DNA of 64,000 nucleotides, taken from contig JAFWLS010000016.1 in NCBI GenBank assembly GCA_017514045.1, positions 1-64,000 on the forward strand, given 5' to 3'. This stretch comes from Candidatus Saccharimonadota bacterium (lineage in GTDB: Bacteria; Patescibacteriota; Saccharimonadia; Saccharimonadales; Saccharimonadaceae). The position numbers and the translations under genes were made by a program. Positions 25,987 to 34,440 of the stretch are shown piece by piece (the first letter of the stretch is position 1; each line of letters opens with the position of its first letter). The notes under the pieces were generated by a model. That model worked only from the letters and a program-made list of their open reading frames with translations. It did no database searches and had not been told where the DNA came from.

Positions 25987-26706
25987 ATGAATTTTAGCAT
26001 AAAAAGTGTTGTAAAAAATATAGTAAATGGGTTCTTTCCTCCCCGATGTAGAGGGTGTGGAGCGTTCGGGGATTATTTATGTGATTGTTGTAAAAAATAC
26101 ATAAGTGGAAACATGAAAATTCGCGAAATGGCGAAGGGTGCTGATGGATCGAACGCATTCTTTCTTGGATATCGAGACGAGTTTTTGGGAGAACTTATTG
26201 AGGAAGCGAAGTATGAATCGGTAAGAGGCTTAATAGCTGAAATAGCTGAAGTGATTTATCGAGGATATTTTGAAAAAGTAGAGGGCGATATGCTGTTGGT
26301 ACCAATGCCGACAAGTCGACGACACGTGAGAGAGCGAGCGATGGACCATATGGATATGATTGCAAAAGAAATAGAACGATTGTCTAAAGGAAGAATCCAA
26401 AGAGAAAGACTGCTGGTTAGAGCGAAAGATACGGTACAAACGGGGGCGAGTGAATCAGTCCGCAGAAAGCAGGCTAAAGAGGCTGTGAGAATAAATGAAA
26501 AGTATTGCGATGAAGATGGTTTGATCTTAAAGAAGTATAGAGACGAGAGAGTTGTTTTGATTGATGACGTATGGACGACGGGTTCGAGCTTAATTGAGGC
26601 GGGAAAGATATTGAAAAAGTCTGGAGTTAATAATTTGAGTTTAATTGCGATAACCAAAAGTCGGGCTAGAAGGAGCCCGACTATAAGGCACGGCGAGATC
26701 TATTAA
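25987..26706 (+). CDS. ComF family phosphoribosyltransferase-like protein
   Basis: A 239-residue protein. The ATG at 25987 is chosen over an upstream TTG that overlaps the extended -10 TGATAAAAT. An N-terminal zinc ribbon (CRGCG...CDCC, about 15-35) precedes a type I PRTase domain with the PRPP loop VVLIDDVWTTGSSLIEAGK near residue 186. ComF homologues are needed for DNA uptake in competent bacteria. CPR bacteria often keep competence genes, so a role in DNA uptake is plausible but not shown. Confidence 0.85.
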   Translation: MNFSIKSVVKNIVNGFFPPRCRGCGAFGDYLCDCCKKYISGNMKIREMAKGADGSNAFFLGYRDEFLGELIEEAKYESVRGLIAEIAEVIYRGYFEKVEGDMLLVPMPTSRRHVRERAMDHMDMIAKEIERLSKGRIQRERLLVRAKDTVQTGASESVRRKQAKEAVRINEKYCDEDGLILKKYRDERVVLIDDVWTTGSSLIEAGKILKKSGVNNLSLIAITKSRARRSPTIRHGEIY

Positions 26707-26711
26707 AATTA

Positions 26712-27077
26712 TTAGAACAAGCCGACGACGAAATTGACGATTGCGTAAGAAAGGATTGCAATTACAAGACCGATGAGAGCGTAAAGAATGGTGTTCTTTG
26801 CGTCGGTTACGGCTTTAGCGTCACCAGCTGAAAGGGCGTACTTGACACCGCCAATGATGAGCATGATGACGGAAATGAAGCCTAGGACATAGAGGATGGT
26901 TGAAGTGATAGTGTCAACAACGCCACCATTGCCAATGAGGCTAGAAGGCATATCATCTGTCTTGGCGACTTCGATGCCGTCATGGACAGAGAGGGCCATA
27001 ACTTTACCAGCGCTAAGAGTCGCAAGGGCGGCTGCGCCAGTGAAGGCTTGTGAAGCTTTTTTGATAATCTTATTCAT
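26712..27077 (-). CDS. VirB2/TrbC-like pilin (separate locus copy)
   Basis: A 121-residue protein. The signal-like segment ends near KVMALS. The mature start (VHDGIEVAKTDDMPSSLIGN) resembles the pilin at 23844 (DGMDAAHSEGTPSNLAGND). The core GGVKYALSAGDAKAVTDAKN with two helices follows. It is on the opposite strand to the array, convergent with the ComF gene, and has its own strong promoter. Confidence 0.85.
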   Translation of the reverse strand: MNKIIKKASQAFTGAAALATLSAGKVMALSVHDGIEVAKTDDMPSSLIGNGGVVDTITSTILYVLGFISVIMLIIGGVKYALSAGDAKAVTDAKNTILYALIGLVIAILSYAIVNFVVGLF

Positions 27078-27119
27078 AAAAATCTCGCAATTAAATGATA
27101 TTTAATAATGATTTTGCTT

Positions 27120-27148
27120 ATTATATCACACTTTTTGAAAAAGTGCAA
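27120..27148 (-). promoter_or_regulatory. Promoter of the minus-strand pilin
   Basis: On the minus strand, TTGCAC (27148-27143) and TATAAT (27125-27120) are 17 bases apart. A leader of about 40 nt to the ATG follows. Confidence 0.78.
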
Positions 27149-27191
27149 TAGTGTATTATTTTATGCGCTGTGATAAAATGTATAGAGGCAT

Positions 27192-27284
27192 GGAGGGTTA
27201 CCCAAGTGGCTGAAGGGGACGGTTTGCTAAATCGTTAGTCTGGGGAAACCTGGAGCGGGAGTTCGAATCTCCCACCCTCCGCCA
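27192..27284 (+). tRNA. tRNA-Ser (anticodon GCT)
   Basis: The acceptor arm GGAGGGT pairs with ACCCTCC before G-CCA. The anticodon stem ACGGT/ATCGT encloses TTGCTAA (anticodon GCT, reads AGC/AGU). A long variable arm, as in all tRNA-Ser, and the T-arm GAGTTCGAATCTC follow. The CCA end is encoded. TAAAAT at 27174-27179 serves as the -10. The 3' end is repeated downstream (see the element at 27264). Confidence 0.95.
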
Positions 27285-27498
27285 GAGGTTGAACTATAAA
27301 AAATAGCCCCGATGGGGCCAATTTTTATAGTTTGCCAGGCAAAGCCCGGCAGGAGCTTCTCTGCTTCTGCGTCGTCGGCCCAGAAAAATAAATTTTTCTG
27401 GGACCTCCTTCTGGTAGGCGAATCTCCCACCCTCCGCCAGAGGTTGAACTATAAAAAATAGCCCCGATGGGGCCAATTTTTATAGTTTGCCAGGCAAA
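27264..27498 (+). repeat. tRNA-associated ~154-bp element, copy A (direct repeats 27264-27343 and 27419-27498)
   Basis: A perfect 80-bp direct repeat starts in the T-arm (CGAATCTCCC) and includes the tRNA 3' end, the terminator hairpin and GCCAGGCAAA. The copies are 155 bp apart. Between them lie a hairpin (TGCCAGGC / GCCCGGCA), the word CTGCGTCGTCGG, a second hairpin CCCAGAAAAAT / ATTTTTCTGGG (27379-27402) and CCTCCTTCTGGTAGG. Copies B (35440) and C (48082) share this order. The second tRNA half has no 5' partner, so it is not a tRNA. See findings. Confidence 0.85.
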
Positions 27499-27557
27499 AC
27501 CTAAGATGTTTTAAATCTGATATAGAGATTTTGTTATGATTATGTTAAAATGAGGTC

Positions 27558-28046
27558 ATGGAAAAGACTGCGTCGAAGAAAAAAGATACAAAAGCAACTG
27601 TTAATTGGGAAGCGGAGGAATATTTACAGCGAGACAAGAGAGCGGGGTGGTATATCGGTTTTACAATTGTAGTTTTGGTATTAGTGGCGCTATCAATCAT
27701 TCTTCAATGGTGGACATTTACTGCATTAATAGTGCTTTCGGCAATTGCGTTGATTATTTATAGCGTAAGGCCGCCAAGAAAATTACATTATAGTCTGACT
27801 AGCAAGGGTCTTTCTGAGGGTAATGTTTTGTATAGCTATGATACCTTTAGGAGTTTTGGCGTATTACAAGATGGTGACAAGTTTGCAATTATATTGACAC
27901 CTAGGAAGCGTTTTTCTCCCAGAGTAACAGTATATTTTCCAGAAGAGTCTGGAGAGAAAATTGTGGATGCTTTTGGAATGAGACTGCCGATGGAAGAAGT
28001 GAAATTAGATTTTCTAGATAAAATTGTAAAACTACTGAGAATATAG
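27558..28046 (+). CDS. Two-helix membrane protein of unknown function
   Basis: A 162-residue protein. A charged N-terminus (about 1-28) precedes two close membrane helices (about 33-75, GFTIVVLVLVALSIIL and TALIVLSAIALIIY) and a cytoplasmic beta-rich domain of about 85 residues (LHYSLTSKGL..., FAIILTPRKRF). The layout resembles PH-domain-like membrane proteins, but I do not recognise the family. TAAAAT ends 6 nt before the ATG, with no ribosome site, so it is probably leaderless. A hairpin follows. Confidence 0.75.
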   Translation: MEKTASKKKDTKATVNWEAEEYLQRDKRAGWYIGFTIVVLVLVALSIILQWWTFTALIVLSAIALIIYSVRPPRKLHYSLTSKGLSEGNVLYSYDTFRSFGVLQDGDKFAIILTPRKRFSPRVTVYFPEESGEKIVDAFGMRLPMEEVKLDFLDKIVKLLRI

Positions 28047-28047
28047 A

Positions 28048-28066
28048 AAAAGCTTGTGCTTTTTGT
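28048..28066 (+). terminator. Short terminator hairpin
   Basis: AAAAAGC-TTGT-GCTTTTT directly after the stop codon. Confidence 0.65.
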
Positions 28067-28129
28067 TGAACTGTGGTAAATTGGGTATAAATAGGGTTTT
28101 ATTATTAATTAAAAAGAAAAGGGTGGCAA

Positions 28130-28663
28130 ATGAATAACGACGAATTGCAAAGAGCAATCGATGATATAACTAAAGATAATGCGCCGGCGGAAGCAGTGCC
28201 TGCTGTCGGTAGCGCTGCAGAAAACGAACAACTTGCTAATGAGCTAGACCAGACGGTAGCACCAGCCGTAGGGCCTACAATTACTCCTGAGACTCCAGAT
28301 TTTGGCGTTGCGCCTACTCCGGTTGTCCCTGACGCTCCTGGGATGCCTCCTGTAGAAACAACTGAAGCTGTAGCTACTATGCCAGAGGCTCCGGTTGCAC
28401 CTGCGGCCCCTGTAGTGGAAACGGCTGAGCCAGTCGCAGAAGCGGCTCCAGCAACTGCTGAAGATGCCGATGGTGATACGCTTAATGAAGCGCTTAAAGA
28501 GCTTTATCCTTTGCTTGATAAGGTAGATATACCAGTTGAAGAAAAGTTTGATATTACTATGAAATTTGGTAGTCCAGCAAAGGCTCTTGATATAGCCAAG
28601 CAAATGACTGACGAGACAGCAAAGGCGAACGCACTTCTAGAGATCGTCAATAAACTAAAATAA
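28130..28663 (+). CDS. Ala/Pro-rich hypothetical protein with small helical C-terminal domain
   Basis: A 177-residue protein. Residues about 15-115 are low complexity (Ala, Pro, Val, Thr, Glu), likely disordered. The last 60 residues are predicted helical (LNEALKELYPLLDKVDIP, FDITMKFGSPAKALDIAKQM). No signal peptide or membrane helix. A GGGTGG-type ribosome site precedes the ATG. Soluble and acidic; function unknown. Confidence 0.75.
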   Translation: MNNDELQRAIDDITKDNAPAEAVPAVGSAAENEQLANELDQTVAPAVGPTITPETPDFGVAPTPVVPDAPGMPPVETTEAVATMPEAPVAPAAPVVETAEPVAEAAPATAEDADGDTLNEALKELYPLLDKVDIPVEEKFDITMKFGSPAKALDIAKQMTDETAKANALLEIVNKLK

Positions 28664-28674
28664 TCGTTTGATTC

Positions 28675-28700
28675 AAAAAATCCCCGTTAGGGGATTTTTT
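28675..28700. terminator. Bidirectional terminator between 28130 gene and groEL
   Basis: AAAAAATCCCC / GGGGATTTTTT inverted repeat with T-runs in both directions. Confidence 0.88.
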
Positions 28701-28716
28701 GTTCAAGCTCTACGGA

Positions 28717-30333
28717 TTAATACATTCCGCCCATGGAACCGGCAGGAGCTTCAGGTTCTTTTTCGGGGATTTCGCAGATGAGTGCGCCCATAGTAATAGC
28801 GGTTGCAGAAATAGAAATGGCGTTTTTGACAGCTTCCTTGGTGACGCGGGCTGGATCGATGACGCCGGCTTTCTTTAGGTCGATAACGCCTTTGTTTGGT
28901 TCCATGACGTTGATTCCATAGCCGGGCTTAGCCTTTTCGACTTCGGCGAGGAGTGCTTGAGCGTTAAGGCCTGCATTTTCGAGGATGTGGACGAATGGGC
29001 GTTTGAGGGCGTTCTTGACAATTCTAGCACCATCATCTGTGTCTTTGAGCTCTCCAGCGAGATTTACAAGCGTGACTCCACCGCCTGGGACAATACCGTC
29101 GGATAGAGCGGATTTGGTAGCGGCGACAGCATCATCAACGCGGAATTTCTTCTCGTCGATTTCAGTTTCGGTGGCACCACCAACTTTGATAATTGCGACT
29201 TTTCCTTCGAGGGCGGCAGCGCGTTTCTCGAATTGTTCCCTTTCGTAATCTGAGGTGGCCATTTCGGCTTGGGACTTGATAAGCTCGATGCGAGCACGTA
29301 GAGCTTTTTTATCGCCAGCGCCTTTGATAATGGTTGTAGAATCTTTTTCGGCGATGACTTTACCAGCTGAACCGAGGACGTCGAGACCTGCTTCTTCGAG
29401 TTTAAGACCGCGATCAGCTGAAACAAGCGTAGCGCCTGTCAGAATGGCAATATCTTCCATAGTCTCTTTGCGGCGGTCGCCAAAGGCAGGGGCTTTGAGG
29501 ACGAGTGAGTTAAAGACGCCTTTGAGTTTATTGAGGACGAGGAGTGAAAGCGCTTCTCCTTCAACTTCTTCGGCGATAATGACGAGATCTTTTTGGCCTG
29601 CTTGTGCACATTTCTCGAGAAGTGGAAGGATATCGGAAGAGGAAGAAATCTTCTTGTCAGTTACGAGAATGGCGGGCTTGTCGAAAACTGCCTCTTGGCG
29701 ATTAACGTCAGTTACAAAGAATGGAGAGGAATAGCCTTTGTCGTAGGAGAAACCCTCGACGATTTCCTGTTCCATTTCTAGACCTTGGCCGGCTTCGACA
29801 GTCACAACCCCATCCTTGCCAATCTTGGAGATAACCTCGGCAATGAGGGTACCAATTTCGGCGTCACCAGCGGAAATAGTGGCAACTTCGGCGACTTTAG
29901 AGTCATTACCATCGATTTTTTCAGCTAACTTGTCGATACCCTTGATAATTTCGGCGCCGGCTTTTTCGATACCTTTTCTGAGCTCCATAGGATTGACACC
30001 GGCCACAATGAGTTTGTTGGCCTCATTTAAGATTTCGTAAGTCAAAACAGTGACGGTAGTGGTGCCATCGCCGGCGACTTTGTTGAGTTTTTGAGCTGCA
30101 GTTTTAATAAGCTTGGCACCGACTTCTTCTCCAAGGTTTTCTTCGGTGGATCCAAGTTCGACGGCTTCGGCGACAGTGACTCCGTCATGAGTGATAACGG
30201 GAGCGCCGTATTGTTTCTCGATAACGACGTTTTTACCTTTGGGACCGAAGGTGACTTTGACGGCGTCGTACAGTTTTTTGCTGCCAGCTAGAACTTTTTC
30301 CCTAGCTTCAGCTTCGTAGTAGATTTTTTTCAT
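28717..30333 (-). CDS. groEL: 60 kDa chaperonin GroEL
   Basis: A 538-residue protein of normal length. Conserved blocks are present: VTFGPKGKNVVIEKQYGAP near the start, the nucleotide site GDGTTTVTVL near residue 87 and ALSDGIVPGGG near 405. It ends in a short GSMGGMY tail instead of the long GGM repeat. It forms the folding chamber with GroES. AGAAAGGA precedes the ATG. It follows groES under the same CIRCE-controlled promoter. Confidence 0.98.
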   Translation of the reverse strand: MKKIYYEAEAREKVLAGSKKLYDAVKVTFGPKGKNVVIEKQYGAPVITHDGVTVAEAVELGSTEENLGEEVGAKLIKTAAQKLNKVAGDGTTTVTVLTYEILNEANKLIVAGVNPMELRKGIEKAGAEIIKGIDKLAEKIDGNDSKVAEVATISAGDAEIGTLIAEVISKIGKDGVVTVEAGQGLEMEQEIVEGFSYDKGYSSPFFVTDVNRQEAVFDKPAILVTDKKISSSSDILPLLEKCAQAGQKDLVIIAEEVEGEALSLLVLNKLKGVFNSLVLKAPAFGDRRKETMEDIAILTGATLVSADRGLKLEEAGLDVLGSAGKVIAEKDSTTIIKGAGDKKALRARIELIKSQAEMATSDYEREQFEKRAAALEGKVAIIKVGGATETEIDEKKFRVDDAVAATKSALSDGIVPGGGVTLVNLAGELKDTDDGARIVKNALKRPFVHILENAGLNAQALLAEVEKAKPGYGINVMEPNKGVIDLKKAGVIDPARVTKEAVKNAISISATAITMGALICEIPEKEPEAPAGSMGGMY

Positions 30334-30410
30334 GATGTCCTTTCTATTGTTTTAGGAGCTCGCAATCGCGTGTCGCTCCGGTTTCGTTATAAGTGAAGGC
30401 AATTCTTAGA

Positions 30411-30668
30411 TTACAAAGTTGCAAGAATGTCTTTTTCGTCGACGATGATATAGTCGACATCATCGAGCTTAACATTAGTGGTTGAGTATTCTTTGTAAAT
30501 AATTTTGTTGCCTTTTTTGACGGACTTGACGTCGGGGCCGACGGACTCGACGATGGCAAAGCTAGGCTTTTCTTTAGAATCGCTAGGCAGAAGGAGACCG
30601 GAGGCGGTAGTCTCAGCAGGCTTTTCTACTTTGGCGACAACGCGATCTTTTAGAGGTTTTAGAGTCAT
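30411..30668 (-). CDS. groES: 10 kDa co-chaperonin GroES
   Basis: An 85-residue protein, about 10 residues shorter than usual. MTLKPLKDRVVAKVEKP and the ending DVDYIIVDEKDILATL are typical. The mobile loop (about 16-32, TTASGLLLPSDSKEK) is present. AAAGGAG lies before the ATG. It caps the GroEL chamber. Confidence 0.96.
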   Translation of the reverse strand: MTLKPLKDRVVAKVEKPAETTASGLLLPSDSKEKPSFAIVESVGPDVKSVKKGNKIIYKEYSTTNVKLDDVDYIIVDEKDILATL

Positions 30669-30694
30669 TATTCTTTTCTCCTTTTCTGCTATCT

Positions 30695-30736
30695 ATAATA
30701 GCACGGTTATTAGCACTGTCAAGCATGGAGTGCTAA
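30695..30736 (-). promoter_or_regulatory. groESL promoter overlapped by a CIRCE (HrcA) operator
   Basis: 30710-30736 reads TTAGCACTG, nine bases, GAGTGCTAA: the CIRCE inverted repeat with one mismatch. On the minus strand the -35 TTGACA lies inside the operator (30722-30717) and TATTAT at 30700-30695 is the -10, with a 16-base spacer. Repression by HrcA, relieved by heat, is expected from the family. Confidence 0.92.
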
Positions 30737-30801
30737 ATTTATTTTTTGAAAGGTCAAATGGAGTTTTACAGGTGATGATATGTGGTATAATTGTGATAAA
30801 T

Positions 30802-32208
30802 ATGGGTAATACTAAAGAAGACTCAAGACTAAAGAGCCTGAAGACGATATTAATGGATAAAGTCCCAGGGTATAATTCGCTGGTAAAGCCGATACATTTA
30901 GCACGGGCTGTTATGGCTGGGGTAAAATACAAGTTTCCGGCTAGAAGCATGAAAGTAATTGCGGTGACTGGTACGAATGGGAAGACTACCACGTGTTTTA
31001 TGATCTGGAAAATGTTAAATGAATGTGGCCGTAAAGCAGGTTTGATGACGACTGTTGCTTGGGGCGTGAAGAGGCTGCAACCAGAACTTAATCACATGAC
31101 AACTATGGATTCAATGACGCTTAATAAGCGTATTGAGGAAATACGCGATCAAGGAGCAGATTATCTCGTGCTTGAGGTGACGTCGCATGCAATGTGCCAG
31201 TTTAGAACACTCGGTATTCCAGTGGAGATAGCAGTATTTACGAATTTAACACATGACCATCTAGACTATCATAAGACGATAGAGAAATACCGCGCAGCGA
31301 AATGCAAGTTATTTAAGAAGGCAAAGTATGGAGTGATTAATGCTGATGATGGGAACTCAAAATGGTTCATGAAAGCGTCGAAAGATTATATCACTTATGG
31401 TATAAAGAATGGAAAATTGAGAGCTAGAAAGGTGAAATTGAGCCCTGCTGGCGTGAAATATGCTTGTGGTGATATGAGGATTGAGACGCAGATACCTGGA
31501 GAATTCAATGTGTATAATTCCCTGGCCGCCGTGGCAGTGGGGCAAAAGTTGGGGCTAGATGATAATGAAATTGAGCAGGGTATTAGTGCGTTAGATGGTG
31601 TGGAAGGCAGAATGACGAAAGTAGATGAGGGACAAGACTTCACAGTTATAGTTGATTATGCGCATACGCCAGACGCGCTTGAGAAGGCTTTTAAAGCCCT
31701 TGGAGATGCAAACGGTAAGATTATTAGTGTTCATGGCGGAGCGGGCCGTAGAGACGAATCTACGCGGTCTGAGCGTGGTGAAATATTGGCGAGGTATAGC
31801 GACTATGTGATTATTACGGAAGACGACTCGCGAGATGAGGATCCGAGTAAGATCGCGCAGCAGTTCGTAAAGGGCGCGGAAAAGATGGGAAAGATCGAAG
31901 GGCGCGACTTGTCTGTTAATCTTGATCGCGAAGAGGCAATTCGAGAAGCGATAGGTGTTGCAAAGAAGGGAGATATAGTGATGCTACTTGGTAAGGGGCA
32001 TGAAAAGACTATTCTTCGAGCAGATGGGCCGCATGAATTTGAGGATATTAAAGTTGCGCGTAAATATTTGCGTGAAAGAGAGCAACATGATAAGGAAGAA
32101 CACGAGATAGCCGAGAAGGCTAGAAAATTACGCGAGCAAGCGCTTAAACGTGAAGCTGAAAGACGTCGACGCGAAGCGGAAGACGTGTACGGGAATATAA
32201 CAGAATAA
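30802..32208 (+). CDS. murE: MurE-like Mur ligase with reduced N-terminal domain
   Basis: A 468-residue protein from the ATG at 30802. An upstream extension of the frame runs antisense through groES and is rejected. ATP loop VTGTNGKTTT is near residue 55, TNLTHDHLDYH near 150, and VDYAHTPDALEKAF near 285, all MurE-like. The first domain is only about 50 residues instead of about 100. The amino-acid selecting motif reads EDDSRDEDP instead of DNPR. The last 45 residues are a Lys/Arg/Glu-rich helix. It would add the third residue to the cell-wall peptide; substrate uncertain. Confidence 0.85.
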   Translation: MGNTKEDSRLKSLKTILMDKVPGYNSLVKPIHLARAVMAGVKYKFPARSMKVIAVTGTNGKTTTCFMIWKMLNECGRKAGLMTTVAWGVKRLQPELNHMTTMDSMTLNKRIEEIRDQGADYLVLEVTSHAMCQFRTLGIPVEIAVFTNLTHDHLDYHKTIEKYRAAKCKLFKKAKYGVINADDGNSKWFMKASKDYITYGIKNGKLRARKVKLSPAGVKYACGDMRIETQIPGEFNVYNSLAAVAVGQKLGLDDNEIEQGISALDGVEGRMTKVDEGQDFTVIVDYAHTPDALEKAFKALGDANGKIISVHGGAGRRDESTRSERGEILARYSDYVIITEDDSRDEDPSKIAQQFVKGAEKMGKIEGRDLSVNLDREEAIREAIGVAKKGDIVMLLGKGHEKTILRADGPHEFEDIKVARKYLREREQHDKEEHEIAEKARKLREQALKREAERRRREAEDVYGNITE

Positions 32209-32209
32209 A

Positions 32210-32234
32210 AAACTCCGGCAAATGCCGGAGTTTT
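32210..32234. terminator. Bidirectional terminator between murE and rny
   Basis: ACTCCGGCA-AA-TGCCGGAGT followed by TTTT, with an A-run on the other side. Confidence 0.9.
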
Positions 32235-32246
32235 GCTGATAGAGGA

Positions 32247-33764
32247 TTATTTGGCGTATTCGACGGCGCGAGTCTCACGAATGACGTTAACTTTGATAAC
32301 GCCCGGATAAGACATGGTGGCCTCTATCTTGTTTGCAATGTCACGAGCAAGCTTGAGCGCGGTAAGATCATCGATTTGCTTTGGCTCAACAATAACGCGG
32401 ATTTCCCTACCAGCGGAGATGGCATAAGCCTTGTCAATGCCTTGGAAGGAAGTGGCAATATTTTCAAGGTCGCGCATGCGTTCAGCAAAGTTTTCAGCGG
32501 AGATATTGCGTGCGCCAGGGCGAGCTGCGGAAATGGCGTCGCAAATTTTAACAATAATAGCCTCTGGGGTAGTAGGTTCGATGTCGTCGTGGTGAGCGGC
32601 GATAGCGTGGACGACGGCTTCCGGCATACCATATTTTTTGGCGAGTTCAGCGCCAATATCAGCATGTTTACCTTCGATTTTGTGGGTGACGGCTTTGCCC
32701 ATGTCGTGGAGGAGAGTGGCAGTTTTGGCAATACGCTTGTCGGCGCCAATTTCTTCAGCGATCATGCCAGCCATGTGGGCCATCTCAATAGAATGAAGAA
32801 GAACGTTTTGGCCGTAGCTGGTGCGGAATTTAAGCTCACCAAGGAGGTGGATAATCTCGCGCGGGATACCAACGACGCCAACTTCACGAGCGGCATCTTC
32901 GCCAGCGCGAACGACTTCTTTTTCGATTTCCTTTTCTCCCTTAGCGACGGCTTCCTCGATGGAAGCTGGGTTAATGCGACCATCTTTCATGAGACGTTCT
33001 AGTGCGTAACGAGCAACTTGGCGACGGATTGGATCAAAACTGGAAAGGACGACCATGCCAGGGGCATCGTCGACAACGATATCTACGCCAGTAGCACGTT
33101 GAAGAGCTTGGATGTTGCGGCCTTCTTTGCCGATGATACGTCCCTTCATTTCATCATCGGGAAGCTTTAGAGCGGTAATAGTACGGTCAGCAGTTACTTC
33201 GGAAGACATGCGTTCCATGGCGGTAAGTAAAATACTCTGGGCGGTCTCGTCAATATCGTGTTTGATCTCTTTTTGCTCTTTGGCAACTAGGGCAACAAGG
33301 TCTTGTTTGATGTCGTTTTCAGTCATTTTCATGAGCTTATCGCGAGCGTCGGCTTTGGAGAGTCCGGCGATTTTCTCGAGTTTTTCGTGTTGCTTGACGC
33401 GGATATCACGAATTTCGGTCTTGAGGTCTTCGATTTCCTTTTCGGATTTGTTGAGTCTTTCGGATTTTTTCTCGAGTTGATCGAGCTTGTTATCGAGAGA
33501 CGTTTCACGCTCTAGAAGACGGTTTTCAGTGCGCTTCCATTCTTTACGATGTTCAGCCTCTTCAGCTTGAGATTGAGAAACGATCTTAGAGGCTTCTTTT
33601 TTGGCTTCGAGAACGATGTCGCTAGCTTCGTGTTTGGCTTTGCGAATAAGATCATCGGCTTTGTTTTTGCCGCCGTTCTCTTTCTTCTTGTTGTATGCGA
33701 AAATACCACCAGCGCCGGCACCTATGCCAACTACGGCGGCGATCACAATGGAGATTATATCCAT
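32247..33764 (-). CDS. rny: Ribonuclease Y
   Basis: A 505-residue protein. An N-terminal membrane helix (about 3-24) precedes a long Lys/Glu coiled coil (about 30-185), a KH domain with GRIIGKEGRNIQALQ (near 210), an HD domain (HSIEMAHMAGMI, then TLLHDMGKAVTHKIEG) near 330-370, and the family's C-terminal part. RNase Y is a membrane-bound endonuclease that starts mRNA decay. AGAAAGAG precedes the ATG. Confidence 0.96.
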   Translation of the reverse strand: MDIISIVIAAVVGIGAGAGGIFAYNKKKENGGKNKADDLIRKAKHEASDIVLEAKKEASKIVSQSQAEEAEHRKEWKRTENRLLERETSLDNKLDQLEKKSERLNKSEKEIEDLKTEIRDIRVKQHEKLEKIAGLSKADARDKLMKMTENDIKQDLVALVAKEQKEIKHDIDETAQSILLTAMERMSSEVTADRTITALKLPDDEMKGRIIGKEGRNIQALQRATGVDIVVDDAPGMVVLSSFDPIRRQVARYALERLMKDGRINPASIEEAVAKGEKEIEKEVVRAGEDAAREVGVVGIPREIIHLLGELKFRTSYGQNVLLHSIEMAHMAGMIAEEIGADKRIAKTATLLHDMGKAVTHKIEGKHADIGAELAKKYGMPEAVVHAIAAHHDDIEPTTPEAIIVKICDAISAARPGARNISAENFAERMRDLENIATSFQGIDKAYAISAGREIRVIVEPKQIDDLTALKLARDIANKIEATMSYPGVIKVNVIRETRAVEYAK

Positions 33765-33903
33765 GTTTACTCTTTCTAATTGTTTTTATCTAGGCTTTGA
33801 CTGTCCTAGATGGGCTAACAAATAATTACCAAATTTAATATTCCGCATCTAGTATAACACGAAATATATGGATTTGCTAGCATTAGTTGAATGGGCGAGT
33901 GGA

Positions 33904-34398
33904 TTATTGATCAGAGTCAGAGGAGTCATCGGATGTTTCGTTTTCGGTGTCATCGGTATTATCAATAGTGTCGTCGGTTTCGTCGCTAGTTTCGTCTGTA
34001 GAATCGCCGTTGTTGTTTTTCATAGCTTCGAGTTCTTCCTCGAGAGCCGCATTGCGTTGGCGCAATTTTGAATTGGTTTCAGAGAGTTCGTCGTTGCGAG
34101 CGCTTGCTTGATTATATCGTGCTTGGATATCTTGTAGTTCGGACTGGAGCTTATTGTTTTCGAGGAGTTCGTAAACAGAAAAACCAATTGCGCCTAAGGC
34201 AATGAACCCGAAAACGAGAGCCAGGACGGTGCTGATAGGAGATTTTTTATTGGCCTTTTGTTCGAGAGCCGCAAGTTCGGCTTGTTTAGCAGCTTGCTCA
34301 GCGCGAGCGCGGGCTTCAATTTCAAGTCTAGTCTCGGCGTGTGTATTACCAACAACATTTTTCATTGGTGGCACAATAGGCCTAGCATCGTTTAGCAT
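33904..34398 (-). CDS. Coiled-coil single-pass membrane protein with acidic tail
   Basis: A 164-residue protein from the ATG at 34398; an in-frame GTG at 34416 overlaps the -10 box. An Ala/Glu-rich helix (about 20-50), one membrane helix (about 54-75), a leucine-heptad coiled coil (about 76-120) and a tail of Asp/Ser/Thr/Glu follow. The shape recalls FtsL/DivIC-type proteins but no family can be assigned. TATAAT ends 6 nt before the ATG: leaderless. Confidence 0.72.
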   Translation of the reverse strand: MLNDARPIVPPMKNVVGNTHAETRLEIEARARAEQAAKQAELAALEQKANKKSPISTVLALVFGFIALGAIGFSVYELLENNKLQSELQDIQARYNQASARNDELSETNSKLRQRNAALEEELEAMKNNNGDSTDETSDETDDTIDNTDDTENETSDDSSDSDQ

Positions 34399-34440
34399 AA
34401 CCTTATTATAGCACAAAAATGATTAGAAATAGAGTTTGAA

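Noticed and set aside
27227-27430. Reading frames across the tRNA-associated elements (also 48154-48351 and 35525-35728)
   Set aside because: They read through a tRNA, terminators and hairpins, lack ribosome sites, and differ between copies.
30505-30801. N-terminal extension of the MurE frame
   Set aside because: It is antisense to groES and crosses the groESL promoter; the ATG at 30802 follows an extended -10 box.
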